This document shows, piece by piece, positions 25,072 through 34,127 of a stretch of 64,000 nucleotides of DNA; position 1 is the first letter of the stretch, and the number at the start of each line of letters is the position of its first letter. The notes under the pieces were generated by a model. It searched no databases, was not told where the DNA came from, and saw nothing but the letters and a program-made list of their open reading frames with translations. A program made the position numbers and the translations under genes. The stretch is from assembly GCA_040507035.1 (NCBI GenBank), contig JBEVVR010000035.1, positions 186,001-250,000 on the forward strand, in the 5' to 3' direction. Origin of the DNA: Thiodiazotropha sp040507035 (lineage in GTDB: Bacteria > Pseudomonadota > Gammaproteobacteria > Chromatiales > Chromatiaceae).

Positions 25072-25108
25072 GCCGCCGGTGACAGTCAATTTTGCTGTCA
25101 CCGGCGGC
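25072..25108 (+). terminator. Very strong hairpin after microprotein gene 2
   Basis: GCCGCCGGTGACAG (25072-25085) pairs perfectly with CTGTCACCGGCGGC (25095-25108), a 14-bp stem and 9-base loop. It follows the stop codon by 6 bp. No T-run follows, so transcript 3'-end protection is as likely as intrinsic termination. Confidence 0.65.
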
Positions 25109-25178
25109 AGAGAATCTGAGATTGGCGTTAAACGCTGCTTCGCTATCGATTAGTTATCGCCATGAGTGTTAACAGGCC

Positions 25179-26066
25179 CTAGCAACCGATATCGGTATCA
25201 GCATCGAATCCTGGATTTATCGCCTCATAGAGGGAGGAGTAGTCCTCATTCCCATAGCCTGCCTCCTGGCCACTGAGCAGTACCTTCAAGGTTGCATTCG
25301 CGATCTCTCCATTGATCCCCGACGATTCCGCGACCTGTTGAAACAGGGTAAGGTCCTTGATCAAGTGCCTCAAGGGGAAATTGGGATTACTGTAGTCGTG
25401 CTCCATGAATTTTTTCAGCTTCTTGTCGAATGTGGGGGCATAGAGGGCGCTTTGGCGTAACAGCTTCATAAACTGCTCCACTTCCACGCCTTGAGACCTG
25501 ATCAATCCCAGGCTCTGGGAAAACCCTGCTGTCAGTGACGCAATCAGCTGGTTCATGGCCAGTTTTACCGCGCAACCCTTGCCTACCGCCCCCAGATACT
25601 CCACCTCCTTGCCGAGCCCCCGCAACATCAACAGCGTCTGATGATAGGCGGCCTCTGAACCAGCCGTCATAATGATCAACTCCCCGGCCTTGGCCTCGGG
25701 TATACTCCCCAAGACCGGGGTTTCAAGATAGTCACCACCGGCCGCCGCTACCCTGTCTCCCAGGTCCCTGCTCTCTTGTGGGGAGATGGTGCCCATCTGC
25801 AGCACTGTTTTACCTTCGATGAGCGGTGTTACAGAACTGTCGAACAACACCTCGTCTATGGCTGCGGCATCACTAAGCGTGAGTAGCAGCACCTCTCCGG
25901 CAGCCACTGTCTCGGCGAGTGATGGCTCAACCGACAAGCCCTCATCATTTGCCAGCCTCAATCGCTCCTGGGAGCGGTTCCAGACAACAACGTCATGGCC
26001 ACAATGAACCAACCTGTGGGCGATGGGAAGCCCCATCAAACCCAAACCTAATAGTGCAACTTTCAT
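25179..26066 (-). CDS. Beta-hydroxyacid dehydrogenase family (3-hydroxyisobutyrate dehydrogenase-like)
   Basis: A 295-residue NAD(P)-dependent oxidoreductase. The Rossmann motif GLGLMG starts at residue 7. VVVWNRS ends the second strand (the Arg after Asn suggests NADPH preference), GTISPQESRDLGDRVAAAGGDYLETPVLGS holds the substrate loop, and the catalytic Lys lies in GCAVKLAMNQLIASLTAGFSQSLGL. Related enzymes reduce succinic semialdehyde, glyoxylate or tartronate semialdehyde (GlxR/GHB dehydrogenase), and the sequence cannot tell which. The ATG follows GAGGG. It lies 17 bp downstream of hemE on the same strand. Confidence 0.88.
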   Translation of the reverse strand: MKVALLGLGLMGLPIAHRLVHCGHDVVVWNRSQERLRLANDEGLSVEPSLAETVAAGEVLLLTLSDAAAIDEVLFDSSVTPLIEGKTVLQMGTISPQESRDLGDRVAAAGGDYLETPVLGSIPEAKAGELIIMTAGSEAAYHQTLLMLRGLGKEVEYLGAVGKGCAVKLAMNQLIASLTAGFSQSLGLIRSQGVEVEQFMKLLRQSALYAPTFDKKLKKFMEHDYSNPNFPLRHLIKDLTLFQQVAESSGINGEIANATLKVLLSGQEAGYGNEDYSSLYEAINPGFDADTDIGC

Positions 26067-26083
26067 GCTTATACCCTCAAGGG

Positions 26084-27154
26084 TTAGTCGGCCGAATGAT
26101 AGGGACGACTTAATTCATGCACCGCCTCGATGAAGACACCTGCGCGTTCAGGGTCGATCTCCGGATGAATCCCATGACCAAGATTGAAGACATGACCACT
26201 CCCCTTGCCAAAGCTGGCCAGAACCTGTGCCACCTCTTCCCTGATCCTTTGCGGGGATGCATAGAGGGTACAGGGATCGAGATTGCCCTGCAGGGCCACC
26301 CTGTCACCCACCCGGCGCCTGGCATCGGCGAGACTCAATGTCCAGTCGATACCCAAGGCATCACATCCGCTCTGTGCCATCTGTTCCAACCAGAACCCTC
26401 CGCCCTTGGTAAACAGGATGCAAGGTACTTTACGCCCCTCTGCCTCGCGCCTCAGGCCTCGCAAGATCCGGCGCATATATTCCAGGGAGTAGGCTTCATA
26501 GTGCTGTGGCGTCAGTACACCGCCCCAGGTGTCGAAGATCATCACTGCCTGGGCTCCCGCATCGATTTGGGCATTCAGATAGGCGGTTACTGCTTCAGCG
26601 ATCTTGCTCAACAGACGATGCATCAACGCCGGGCGATCGAACATCATCCCCTTTACCTTGGAGAAATTCTTGGTGCCACCCCCTTCGACCATATAGGTCG
26701 CCAGGGTCCAGGGGCTGCCGCTGAATCCGATCAGCGGTACCCGCCCCTGCAACTCACGGCGGATGGTGCGCACCGCATCCATGACATATCCCAGGTCATC
26801 TTCCATGTCCGGCACACCCAATGCGTCCACCGCGGCTTCATCTCGTATCGGCCGCTCGAAGTGAGGACCCTCTCCCTCGGTGAAGTAGAGGCCCAATCCC
26901 ATGGCATCGGGAACGGTAAGAATATCGGAAAAGAGTATCGCCGCATCAAGTGGATAACGATCCAAGGGCTGAATAGTGACTTCACAGGCCAGGTCGGGAT
27001 TCCGGCACAGGTCCATGAAGCTTCCAGCCTTGCTCCTGGTGGCCCGGTACTCGGGTAGATAACGTCCGGCCTGGCGCATCATCCAAACCGGTGTCATATC
27101 CACCGGCTCACGGCAGAGCGCCCGCAACAATCGGTCATTTTTCAACATGGTCAC
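26084..27154 (-). CDS. hemE: Uroporphyrinogen decarboxylase
   Basis: A 356-residue enzyme converting uroporphyrinogen III to coproporphyrinogen III in heme synthesis. Motifs include PVWMMRQAGRYLPEYR with the catalytic arginines, ILFSDILTVPDAMGLGLYF with the essential Asp, GFSGSPWTLATYMVEGG and NLGHGIHPE near the C-terminus. GTG 27154 is chosen because AAGGA lies 9 bp upstream and the start MTMLKNDRLLRAL aligns with E. coli MTELKNDRYLRAL; ATG 27148 is the alternative. Heme supply suits the heme proteins elsewhere in the window. Confidence 0.97.
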   Translation of the reverse strand: MTMLKNDRLLRALCREPVDMTPVWMMRQAGRYLPEYRATRSKAGSFMDLCRNPDLACEVTIQPLDRYPLDAAILFSDILTVPDAMGLGLYFTEGEGPHFERPIRDEAAVDALGVPDMEDDLGYVMDAVRTIRRELQGRVPLIGFSGSPWTLATYMVEGGGTKNFSKVKGMMFDRPALMHRLLSKIAEAVTAYLNAQIDAGAQAVMIFDTWGGVLTPQHYEAYSLEYMRRILRGLRREAEGRKVPCILFTKGGGFWLEQMAQSGCDALGIDWTLSLADARRRVGDRVALQGNLDPCTLYASPQRIREEVAQVLASFGKGSGHVFNLGHGIHPEIDPERAGVFIEAVHELSRPYHSAD

Positions 27155-27356
27155 AGAAAGATATCCTTAGCTATGATTTGCAAAAACAGGGAACGGCCGA
27201 TTGTACACGCAAACACGCCGCTCTTCCTTTCTCACGATAGCAGTATTCATTTGGCCAAGGCGCCATATTCCGTCAGCAATGTTGCGACGACACCATTTCC
27301 GAGCCTATCACTGTGTGGGATACTATTGCCTCACTCCATATAGCTATCGATAGGCC

Positions 27357-28313
27357 ATGACACCAGTAAAACAGATTATTCTAGCCAAAAAGGACGCCTT
27401 GGCAGCGACAGTCACCGAACCGCTGTCACTGCTTGCGAAAAAGTGCATGTCCGTATGGGATGATATCGATAACTTGGACCAGGTTTTACTCGATCACATC
27501 GATCAGATCACCAACTGTGAATTTCTCTATGCCTGGGACCTGGAGGGCATAGAGATCTCTTCCCTGATCATGCCCGGCGGAGCGGACGAAGGCTGGCGGG
27601 GCAGGGACCTCTCCAAACGCCCCTACCTGAAAAACAACCTCCCTTTCAAGGGCATCATGCTCTCCTCCGTCTATCACAGCCAATTCTCCCATCGAGAGTG
27701 CGTCACCGCACTGCAGGCGGTGCGAAAGGGGGGGGAATTACTGGGTTTCATTGCCGCTGACTTCTCCCTCGACAAGCTCACTGCCGACGAAAACCTGGAC
27801 AGCGAACCGCAGCACTGGCAGCAGTTCAAAGGTGACCCCGCGGTGCGCGGCACCCTGTTCATGCAACAAAGAATCCAGAGCCGCCTGGATGAAGACATCG
27901 ACTCAGTGCACGCGACCATCTACGATTTGATGACCCAGCATGGGATTTTCCATTGTAAAATTCACTACTCCAGTGGCCGTTGCTCGTTCTGGGTAGTTAA
28001 CGATCCCTACACCTACCAGGTGCACGGGGTTGATGAGATAGTCGATCCTGACATAGTCCTGGCCTACCCCCTCCACCGCTTTCCGCAGAGGGCGAAGGTG
28101 CAACCGGAACAGATTCGCGAAGTGTTTGCCGAGTTCAAGGCGTTGCGTTTTGCCGATGAGACAATCTACCTGCGTAGTGCCTCTATCAACATCATGAACG
28201 GTATGCTCGGCCTGACATTCTCCTGCGACGGCTCCCACTACATGCCAGTGGAAGAGTTTATCGAGAAGAACCTGGGATTCTGGCTCGGTGAGTTTGCCTC
28301 AGACAGAAAGTAG
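27357..28313 (+). CDS. Soluble PDC (Cache-like) sensor domain protein
   Basis: A 318-residue protein with no signal peptide or membrane segment. Residues about 20-145 resemble a PDC/Cache sensor fold: NCEFLYAWDLEGIEISSL, GWRGRDLSKRPYLKNN, then GGELLGFIAADFSLD. Such domains are usually extracytoplasmic ligand sensors of kinases and chemoreceptors, so a free cytosolic version is unusual. The second half (about 170-318) is unlike anything I recognise. No output domain is present; it may act as an adaptor. It is convergent with the di-iron MBL gene, 8 bp apart. Confidence 0.7.
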   Translation: MTPVKQIILAKKDALAATVTEPLSLLAKKCMSVWDDIDNLDQVLLDHIDQITNCEFLYAWDLEGIEISSLIMPGGADEGWRGRDLSKRPYLKNNLPFKGIMLSSVYHSQFSHRECVTALQAVRKGGELLGFIAADFSLDKLTADENLDSEPQHWQQFKGDPAVRGTLFMQQRIQSRLDEDIDSVHATIYDLMTQHGIFHCKIHYSSGRCSFWVVNDPYTYQVHGVDEIVDPDIVLAYPLHRFPQRAKVQPEQIREVFAEFKALRFADETIYLRSASINIMNGMLGLTFSCDGSHYMPVEEFIEKNLGFWLGEFASDRK

Positions 28314-28321
28314 CCGAATAC

Positions 28322-29080
28322 TCAAGGCAGGCGATAGTTGTTTTGGGTTACCAAATCAACACCGCACTCCAGTCCATCGATCCAATTGATAAACTCATTC
28401 ACCACCTTCTTACCCACGAATGCTCGGCCATGTTGCGGCACGATCATGTCGATTTCGAGCTGGCGAACCATATTTGCCCACAGATTACAGACCTTATTGG
28501 AGTTCATGTAGCGGCGGTGGAACCCCTCCATATAAGGGAGAACCTCGGAGAGTTTTTTCACCGGTGCGTTCAAGTCACCCGGAGGAAGATTTGCACCGAG
28601 ATCACCCGAGAACAGAATCCGGCTGACCGGGTCATAGAACTGGAAATTGCCCTCTGCATGGAGAAAATGGGCCGGTACTGCCATCAGGCGTATATTGCCC
28701 AGCTCAAGATTAATGCCTTCATCAGGTATCGCCACCACCCTGTCCACCAGACGTCCTGGGCGGGTGAAGTGAGGAATGAAGCGCTCCCACAAGGCAGGGA
28801 CCACCACTTTGCAATCTGTACCGACCAACCACTTGTTTACCGAGGCGACGATATCCGGATCCTGGTGTGAAGCGATGACATAGTCCAGTCTCTTCACATT
28901 CATATAGTCGCTAATGGCCATGAAAAGCCGGGAATAGGTCAATTCGCCACCAGGGTCGATCAGCGCGGCGTGTTGATGATCATAGATCAGAAATTGGTTT
29001 GCCTGAACCGCTTCGCCCGACACCAGATCCCTGAATGCCACACAGATGTGACTACCATTGTTAAATAACTCAACTGACAT
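28322..29080 (-). CDS. Stand-alone di-iron metallo-beta-lactamase-fold protein (ODP/flavodiiron core-like)
   Basis: A 252-residue MBL-fold protein. Metal ligands follow the flavodiiron pattern, not the zinc-hydrolase HxHxDH: HQDPD (H72, D74, D76), H141 in HFLHAEGN, D160 in FSGDLG and the His in VPQHGRAF. Flavodiiron proteins reduce O2 or NO but carry a flavodoxin domain; that domain is absent here, as in ODP oxygen sensors and related di-iron proteins. Oxygen or NO binding is inferred. The N-terminus starts SVELFNNGSHICVAFRDL. It is convergent with the PDC sensor gene. Confidence 0.82.
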   Translation of the reverse strand: MSVELFNNGSHICVAFRDLVSGEAVQANQFLIYDHQHAALIDPGGELTYSRLFMAISDYMNVKRLDYVIASHQDPDIVASVNKWLVGTDCKVVVPALWERFIPHFTRPGRLVDRVVAIPDEGINLELGNIRLMAVPAHFLHAEGNFQFYDPVSRILFSGDLGANLPPGDLNAPVKKLSEVLPYMEGFHRRYMNSNKVCNLWANMVRQLEIDMIVPQHGRAFVGKKVVNEFINWIDGLECGVDLVTQNNYRLP

Positions 29081-29257
29081 AATTTCTAATACGTCTATAA
29101 ATTACAGATGCGAATATGGCCGAAAGTCACTGAAGCCATGTCCAATATAGGCCTGTTATCGACAATACTTGAAAAAGCTTAACCATATCAATATATATTT
29201 CAATAAAATTTCTGCCCGCTAATGAATAAACACTCGCTAATGGATAGCTGAAACCCT

Positions 29258-29908
29258 ATGCTGTCCCACGATTGGAACCTCACACCCAGTGAGGCTGTTG
29301 CCCTGCAAAATAGCTTGAAAGATCAAGTCATCGACCATGACGGCTTCTCTACAATAGGTCGTATCGCGGGCGTGGATGTGGGATTCGAAGCACAGGGCAC
29401 TATCACTCGCGCCGCGGTTTCTGTGTTGAGCTACCCCGAACTAAAACCCCAGGAATCATCGGTCGTCAGGCTCCCCACCACTTTTCCCTATATACCCGGT
29501 CTGCTCTCGTTTCGAGAAATACCTGCCATCCTGCAAGCCTTGTCCGCGCTTCGGCAAGATCCCGATATCTTCCTCTGCGATGGACAAGGCCTTGCCCATC
29601 CCCGACGCTTCGGCCTCGCCTGTCATCTTGGGGTCTACACTGGAAAGCCTGCTGTCGGTGTCGCCAAAACCCGCCTCATCGGCACTCATGGGGAGGTGCC
29701 GGAAAAGAAGGGGGGATGGGTAGCGCTGATCGACAAAGGTGAGACCATCGGTGCGGTGCTACGTACTCGAAACAAGGTAAAACCGCTCTACATCTCCATC
29801 GGCCATATGATCTCTCTGCAGACAGCTATCGATTTGGTGCTTGCCGCTACCACCCGCTATCGTCTGCCCGAGACAACTCGCAGCGCACACCGATTGGCAT
29901 CAGGATAA
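29258..29908 (+). CDS. nfi: Endonuclease V (deoxyinosine 3' endonuclease)
   Basis: A 216-residue repair nuclease that nicks DNA near deoxyinosine. The first metal Asp is D40 in IAGVDVGF. YIPGLLSFREIPAIL, FLCDGQGLAHPRRFGLACHLG (second Asp) and the C-terminal YISIGHMISLQTAIDLVLA are typical. Length matches the family. It stands alone, divergent from the di-iron MBL gene. Confidence 0.95.
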   Translation: MLSHDWNLTPSEAVALQNSLKDQVIDHDGFSTIGRIAGVDVGFEAQGTITRAAVSVLSYPELKPQESSVVRLPTTFPYIPGLLSFREIPAILQALSALRQDPDIFLCDGQGLAHPRRFGLACHLGVYTGKPAVGVAKTRLIGTHGEVPEKKGGWVALIDKGETIGAVLRTRNKVKPLYISIGHMISLQTAIDLVLAATTRYRLPETTRSAHRLASG

Positions 29909-30092
29909 TTCGTCCCGCCATGGACAGCATTTAGTTTTCAGCAGGATCGACCCATCGCGGCGGATCGATAGACAGCAAATTTCCAATAATCTCTTCCCGG
30001 AGTTGAAGCTCCGTCCTTCCATGTCTGATGAGGGTGATTTTCATTCACCAATAAACCGGTCTGATTGCTGTCTTACGCCAAGAAACTGCTGT

Positions 30093-30734
30093 TTAGACAA
30101 GTCCTTTTTCTATTACATACTCAGCCAGTGCACTGCCCAACGCCTGATGCTGAGGCTGGTCAAGATGAATCCCGTCGATGCGGCTCGATGGAGTCACATC
30201 CCCCGCATTGAAATAGTGTGTGGTCTTTTCCCCCGCAACCTTAGCAAGCTCATCTGGCAAGCCCTCGAAGCGCTGTTCCGCGTCCTTGAACTTATCCGCT
30301 ATGGGCCCTTTTGGCGTGGCGATACCGGGAGGGGCGACAAGCAGAATTTGGGGAACCGGCATACCCGGCTCGATGGGGGAGTGTCGGATGATATCGACCA
30401 ACGTCGATATCCCCTGTGCGGACAACCAGGCATAGTTATCATGTGTGGCCTGGAAGTCATTGGTACCCAACATCAAGATCACCAGTTTGAGCGGTGAGTT
30501 CATCTCGATTACCTGGGCCAAGCCCTCGGAGCCATCCCGACCGGGCTTGAAGGGATCCGACCAAACACTACGCCGACCATTCAGGCAGTTTTCGATAACC
30601 CGGGATTCCCTCCCTGCCGACAGCAGATTAGCTTCAAAAACACCTGGCCAGCGCTGGTCAAATGTGAGGCGCTCTCTGGTGTTGGGGATAATTCCCCAGG
30701 TCAAGCTGTCACCATAGATCAATATCTGTTGCAT
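30093..30734 (-). CDS. SGNH/GDSL-family hydrolase (arylesterase-like)
   Basis: A 213-residue cytosolic hydrolase. Block I is YGDSLTWG with the nucleophile S10, the Gly and Asn of blocks II and III are in LNGRRSVW and LMLGTNDF, and block V DGIHLDQPQH holds the Asp and His of the triad. Members cleave aryl esters, acyl-CoA or peracids; the substrate is not clear from sequence. The ATG follows AAGGAAC. It lies 6 bp downstream of the next gene on the same strand, so the pair is probably an operon. Confidence 0.88.
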   Translation of the reverse strand: MQQILIYGDSLTWGIIPNTRERLTFDQRWPGVFEANLLSAGRESRVIENCLNGRRSVWSDPFKPGRDGSEGLAQVIEMNSPLKLVILMLGTNDFQATHDNYAWLSAQGISTLVDIIRHSPIEPGMPVPQILLVAPPGIATPKGPIADKFKDAEQRFEGLPDELAKVAGEKTTHYFNAGDVTPSSRIDGIHLDQPQHQALGSALAEYVIEKGLV

Positions 30735-30740
30735 GTTCCT

Positions 30741-31142
30741 TCAATTCGATTTGCGTAGATGTTCGATATAGTGGGGGCGATCCTGCATCACCAATTTAAC
30801 GCCTTCGCCCCAGGCCTTGAGCCGCTCTTCGCTGGAATCGAATTTAAGATCGCAACGGGCACGGCCCTGGCTCTGCAGTGGGATCGGGATCATATCCCGG
30901 TAGGTGTAGACGTTCTCACCCACATCCCCACCCTCACAGACACAGGGGGAGTCGGGTATGGCTGTCTCGAGCTCGGCGGCTTTATAGATCAGTGCGCCCG
31001 CCTGCCACCACCGGGTTCGTTCTTCCGAGCCGCTCATGGTTTTAATGATAATCGCCCGGGAAAATCGTATCGTCAGCAGGCCATTTTCGAAAATGATCGA
31101 TTCGACCTCACTACCGGGCAGGTCGATTGAACTTGAATCCAT
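30741..31142 (-). CDS. Hypothetical small protein
   Basis: I do not recognise this 133-residue cytosolic protein. The N-terminal half looks beta-rich (VESIIFENGLLTIRFSRAIIIKTM) and a central WWQAGALIYKAAEL helix follows; two cysteines are in PCVCEGGD. The motif pattern of alternating strands could be a small immunity- or lipocalin-like fold, but that is speculation. It lies 6 bp upstream of the SGNH hydrolase and probably shares its transcript. Confidence 0.65.
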   Translation of the reverse strand: MDSSSIDLPGSEVESIIFENGLLTIRFSRAIIIKTMSGSEERTRWWQAGALIYKAAELETAIPDSPCVCEGGDVGENVYTYRDMIPIPLQSQGRARCDLKFDSSEERLKAWGEGVKLVMQDRPHYIEHLRKSN

Positions 31143-31312
31143 AGTTATACACCCACAGCAAAGAATTCCATCGACAGCCGCTGACTGATATCGGCCGCTG
31201 CCGCCAATAAGGTTTAAATCATAACCTCATGACTGCATCAGGGAAAATAACCTTACCCGGCCGTTAACATGGAAGATGTGACTATGTATTCGGTAGTAGC
31301 AGATTAGGTGAT

Positions 31313-32722
31313 TCAGGATCCCTCCAATCCCAGTTCCTTGATCTTGCGGGTCAGGGTATTGCGTCCCCAACCAAGCAACCGCGCGGCGTCCTGGCGCCTA
31401 CCCGCCGTGTGCTCCAGGGCAATTTCGATCATTGCCGTTTCGAAATCGGGTCCCGCCTCATTGAGCAGGCCTTCTGCTCCCTCCTGCAAGCGTTTTCTCG
31501 CCCAATCCCGCAGTTGTTGTCGCCAATCCTCATGGTAACTCGACGGGGTATCGCTGCTATCTCTCAATTCACTTGGCAGATCGTCGATATGGATCTCCTG
31601 ACCAGAGGCCATTACAGTCAGCCAACGGGCCGTGTTCTGCAGCTGGCGAACGTTACCCGGCCACTCCAGTTGACTTAGATAGGCCTCGGTCTCCGGCAGT
31701 AACAGTTTACTCTCCACAGCCAACTCTTCCGCTGCGCTATTAAGAAAGTGCGTCATCAGCAGAGGTATATCCTCCCGACGCTGGCGCAGCGCCGGCAAGT
31801 GAATTCTGATCACATTGAGACGATGAAACAGGTCCTCTCTAAAAGAGCCGGTTTTGACCAACCCCTCCAAATGCTGATGTGTCGCGGCGATGATACGTAC
31901 ATCGACCTTCACCGGCTCGTGGCCGCCGACCCGGTAGAATTCACCATCGGCCAGCACTCGAAGCAACCTGGTCTGCAACTCCGCCGGCATGTCACCAATC
32001 TCGTCGAGAAACAGGGTGCCACCGTCTGCTTGTTCGAAGCGGCCGGTTCGACGCGTCTGGGCGCCGGTAAAAGCGCCGCGCTCGTGGCCAAAAAGCTCCG
32101 ACTCCATGAGGTCCTTGGGGATGGCAGCCATATTCAAGGCGATGAACGGGCCCGATGCGCGGGTACTGTGTCGATGCAGGGCGTGGGCCACCAACTCCTT
32201 GCCGGTACCCGACTCGCCATTGATCAATACGGTGATATTGGATCGCGCAAGGCGCCCGATGGCGCGGAATACCTCCTGCATGGCAGGCGCCTCACCGATG
32301 ATAACCTTCTCCTGATCGACAAAGTCCGTGCTTGGTTTCTCGTCACCTGCCAATTGTTGACGACAGGCCCGCCTGATCTGCTGTACCGCCTCATCGACAT
32401 CGAAGGGCTTTGGCAGATACTCGAAGGCACCACCGTGGTAGGCGGATACGGCACTTTCCAGGTCCGAGTGCGCAGTCATGATGATCACCGGCATATCGGG
32501 ATAGCGGGTATGCAACAGCTCCAACAGCTCCAGCCCATCCATGCCTGGCATACGTATATCCGAGACCACGACAGCCGGCTGCTCCTTGTCCAGATGGCTC
32601 AACACCTTGTCTGCGCTCTCGAAACAGGTAACATCCATATCCTCTTTTTCCAAGGTCTTTTGCAGCACCCAACGAATCGAGCGATCGTCATCGATAACCC
32701 AGACCCGACATCTTCTATCCAT
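31313..32722 (-). CDS. ntrC: Nitrogen regulation response regulator NtrC (sigma-54 activator)
   Basis: A 469-residue activator with a receiver domain (phospho-acceptor D54-D55 region in VVVSDIRMPGMDG), a sigma-54 AAA+ domain (GESGTGKE Walker A, GAFTGA contact loop, LFLDEIGDM Walker B) and a C-terminal Fis-type HTH (RRQDAARLLGWGRNTLTRKIKELGL). Phosphorylated by NtrB under nitrogen limitation, it activates glnA and other genes with sigma-54. ATG 32722 is preferred to the TTG just before it; the gene overlaps the ntrB stop by 8 bp. NtrC boxes are visible upstream of ntrB and glnA. Confidence 0.97.
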   Translation of the reverse strand: MDRRCRVWVIDDDRSIRWVLQKTLEKEDMDVTCFESADKVLSHLDKEQPAVVVSDIRMPGMDGLELLELLHTRYPDMPVIIMTAHSDLESAVSAYHGGAFEYLPKPFDVDEAVQQIRRACRQQLAGDEKPSTDFVDQEKVIIGEAPAMQEVFRAIGRLARSNITVLINGESGTGKELVAHALHRHSTRASGPFIALNMAAIPKDLMESELFGHERGAFTGAQTRRTGRFEQADGGTLFLDEIGDMPAELQTRLLRVLADGEFYRVGGHEPVKVDVRIIAATHQHLEGLVKTGSFREDLFHRLNVIRIHLPALRQRREDIPLLMTHFLNSAAEELAVESKLLLPETEAYLSQLEWPGNVRQLQNTARWLTVMASGQEIHIDDLPSELRDSSDTPSSYHEDWRQQLRDWARKRLQEGAEGLLNEAGPDFETAMIEIALEHTAGRRQDAARLLGWGRNTLTRKIKELGLEGS

Positions 32723-33797
32723 CAACCTGCTCCAACGGAAGTAATACTCTAAATACCGTATGTCCCGGCTTGCTTGTGAATTCGATTAAACCCTGATGCC
32801 TGTTGATCAAGGTTTGCGATATCGATAGCCCCAACCCCATACCATCACTGCCCGATACCAGAGGGAAGAAGACCCGCTCCTGAAGTTCGAGGGGTATGCC
32901 AGGTCCGTTGTCGGAAAATTCGACCGATATCACCAGGCGATGGCGAATATTCCCGATCGTAAACTGGCGTAACACCCGGGTATTTATTTCGATAACCCCG
33001 CTCGGACCCGCGGCATGGACACCATTCCTGAGGATATTGAGGAACGCCTGGATCAACTGATCGGTGTCGGCCTTGAGATCAGGGATGCTCGGATCGTAGT
33101 CTTTGTTAATCGCCAACGCCGGCCCAGTCTCTGCTTTAACCAGACTGCATACCCGCTCCAGTACCTGGTGGACGTTGACCGCTTGCATCACCGGTATCTT
33201 GTTCGGCCCCAACATTCTATCCACCAGATTCTGCAGCCGGTCGGCCTCTTCGATGATGATTTGGGTATATTCTGCCAGTGAGGGATCGGGAAGCTCTCTC
33301 TCCAATAGCTGCGCGGCCCCGCGCAATCCCCCAAGAGGATTTTTGATCTCATGAGCGAGACCCTTTACCAAGGCCCGGCTTGCCTCGTTTCTCGCCAGCA
33401 ACTGCTCTTCACGAGATATGCGTAACTGCCTGTCGACCTGCTGAATCTCAACCAGGAACTCATTGACATACTGGCCCGAACGTATCGGGATCACCGTGCA
33501 ATCGACGGTAATCTCACTGTTTTCATGGACAATCAGCTGGTGCTCCCGCTCGGTGAATGGTTGGCCGGTCTCCAGTGACCTGGCAAGATTTTCATGGACC
33601 ACGCTACCTGAACAGCTGATCAGTTCCGCGGCGGGAATTCCCAGGACCTTGCGTGCGCTGACACCAAACAGCATTTCGGCTGAGGTGTTGATATAGCGCA
33701 GGTTGAACTCCCTATCGAACATTAGAATCGCGGTACTTAGATTCTCTAGGACACGCTTTTCCATGCTCGTTGCTAACTGATCAGAATTCATGGCCAT
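32715..33797 (-). CDS. ntrB: Nitrogen regulation sensor kinase NtrB
   Basis: A 360-residue cytosolic histidine kinase with an N-terminal PAS domain (about 15-125), the H-box ALVKGLAHEIKNPLGGLRGAAQLL and a HATPase domain (N-box LRNGVHAA, G-boxes DNGPGIP and GMGLGLS). It phosphorylates or dephosphorylates NtrC under PII control. The frame starts at ATG 33797, but a strong -24/-12 promoter at 33804-33819 would begin the transcript near 33793, inside that start. ATG 33764 (residue 12, MEKRVLENLSTAIL) would then be the real start from this promoter. Confidence 0.95.
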   Translation of the reverse strand: MAMNSDQLATSMEKRVLENLSTAILMFDREFNLRYINTSAEMLFGVSARKVLGIPAAELISCSGSVVHENLARSLETGQPFTEREHQLIVHENSEITVDCTVIPIRSGQYVNEFLVEIQQVDRQLRISREEQLLARNEASRALVKGLAHEIKNPLGGLRGAAQLLERELPDPSLAEYTQIIIEEADRLQNLVDRMLGPNKIPVMQAVNVHQVLERVCSLVKAETGPALAINKDYDPSIPDLKADTDQLIQAFLNILRNGVHAAGPSGVIEINTRVLRQFTIGNIRHRLVISVEFSDNGPGIPLELQERVFFPLVSGSDGMGLGLSISQTLINRHQGLIEFTSKPGHTVFRVLLPLEQVDG

Positions 33798-33803
33798 ATT
33801 TTT

Positions 33804-33819
33804 TGCAATTTGCGGGCCA
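33804..33819 (-). promoter_or_regulatory. Sigma-54 (-24/-12) promoter for ntrBC
   Basis: On the minus strand the sequence reads TGGCCCGCAAATTGCA. The consensus is TGGCACG-N4-TTGCA, so only one base differs, and the invariant GG-N10-GC spacing is exact. The start site would be near 33793. The 330-bp spacer 33798-34127 holds this promoter and one NtrC box (34012-34026). Confidence 0.65.
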
Positions 33820-34011
33820 ACGCCTTCATCGCAATCCTTTTTCTATACCGGCCCGACTATTTACCTGCTAATTCTGTGTAACTGATTGATTTCATGAGAT
33901 ACCACTCTCATCAGCTCGACAAAATGGGATGCGAATCCAGCCAATCTGGTGTTTGGAATCACAACCAACACTCTTAATCCCGCGAAAGCGCTCAAAGAAA
34001 GTAGCACCTGC

Positions 34012-34026
34012 GCACCATTATAGTGC
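34012..34026 (-). promoter_or_regulatory. NtrC-binding site upstream of ntrBC
   Basis: The minus strand reads TGCACTATAATGGTGC (34027-34012 region), one base from the E. coli glnA enhancer site TGCACTATATTGGTGC. It lies about 225 bp upstream of the -24/-12 start point for ntrBC, a usable enhancer distance, so NtrC probably controls its own operon. Confidence 0.7.
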
Positions 34027-34127
34027 AACATGCAGTGTCAGCAGTTTTAGAAGAGAAGATCAAGCAACGGGGCCTGATGGGTGGGGCGGGTACGCAAGGT
34101 TCAGCGCGCCAGCATCTGTTGTCGTTT

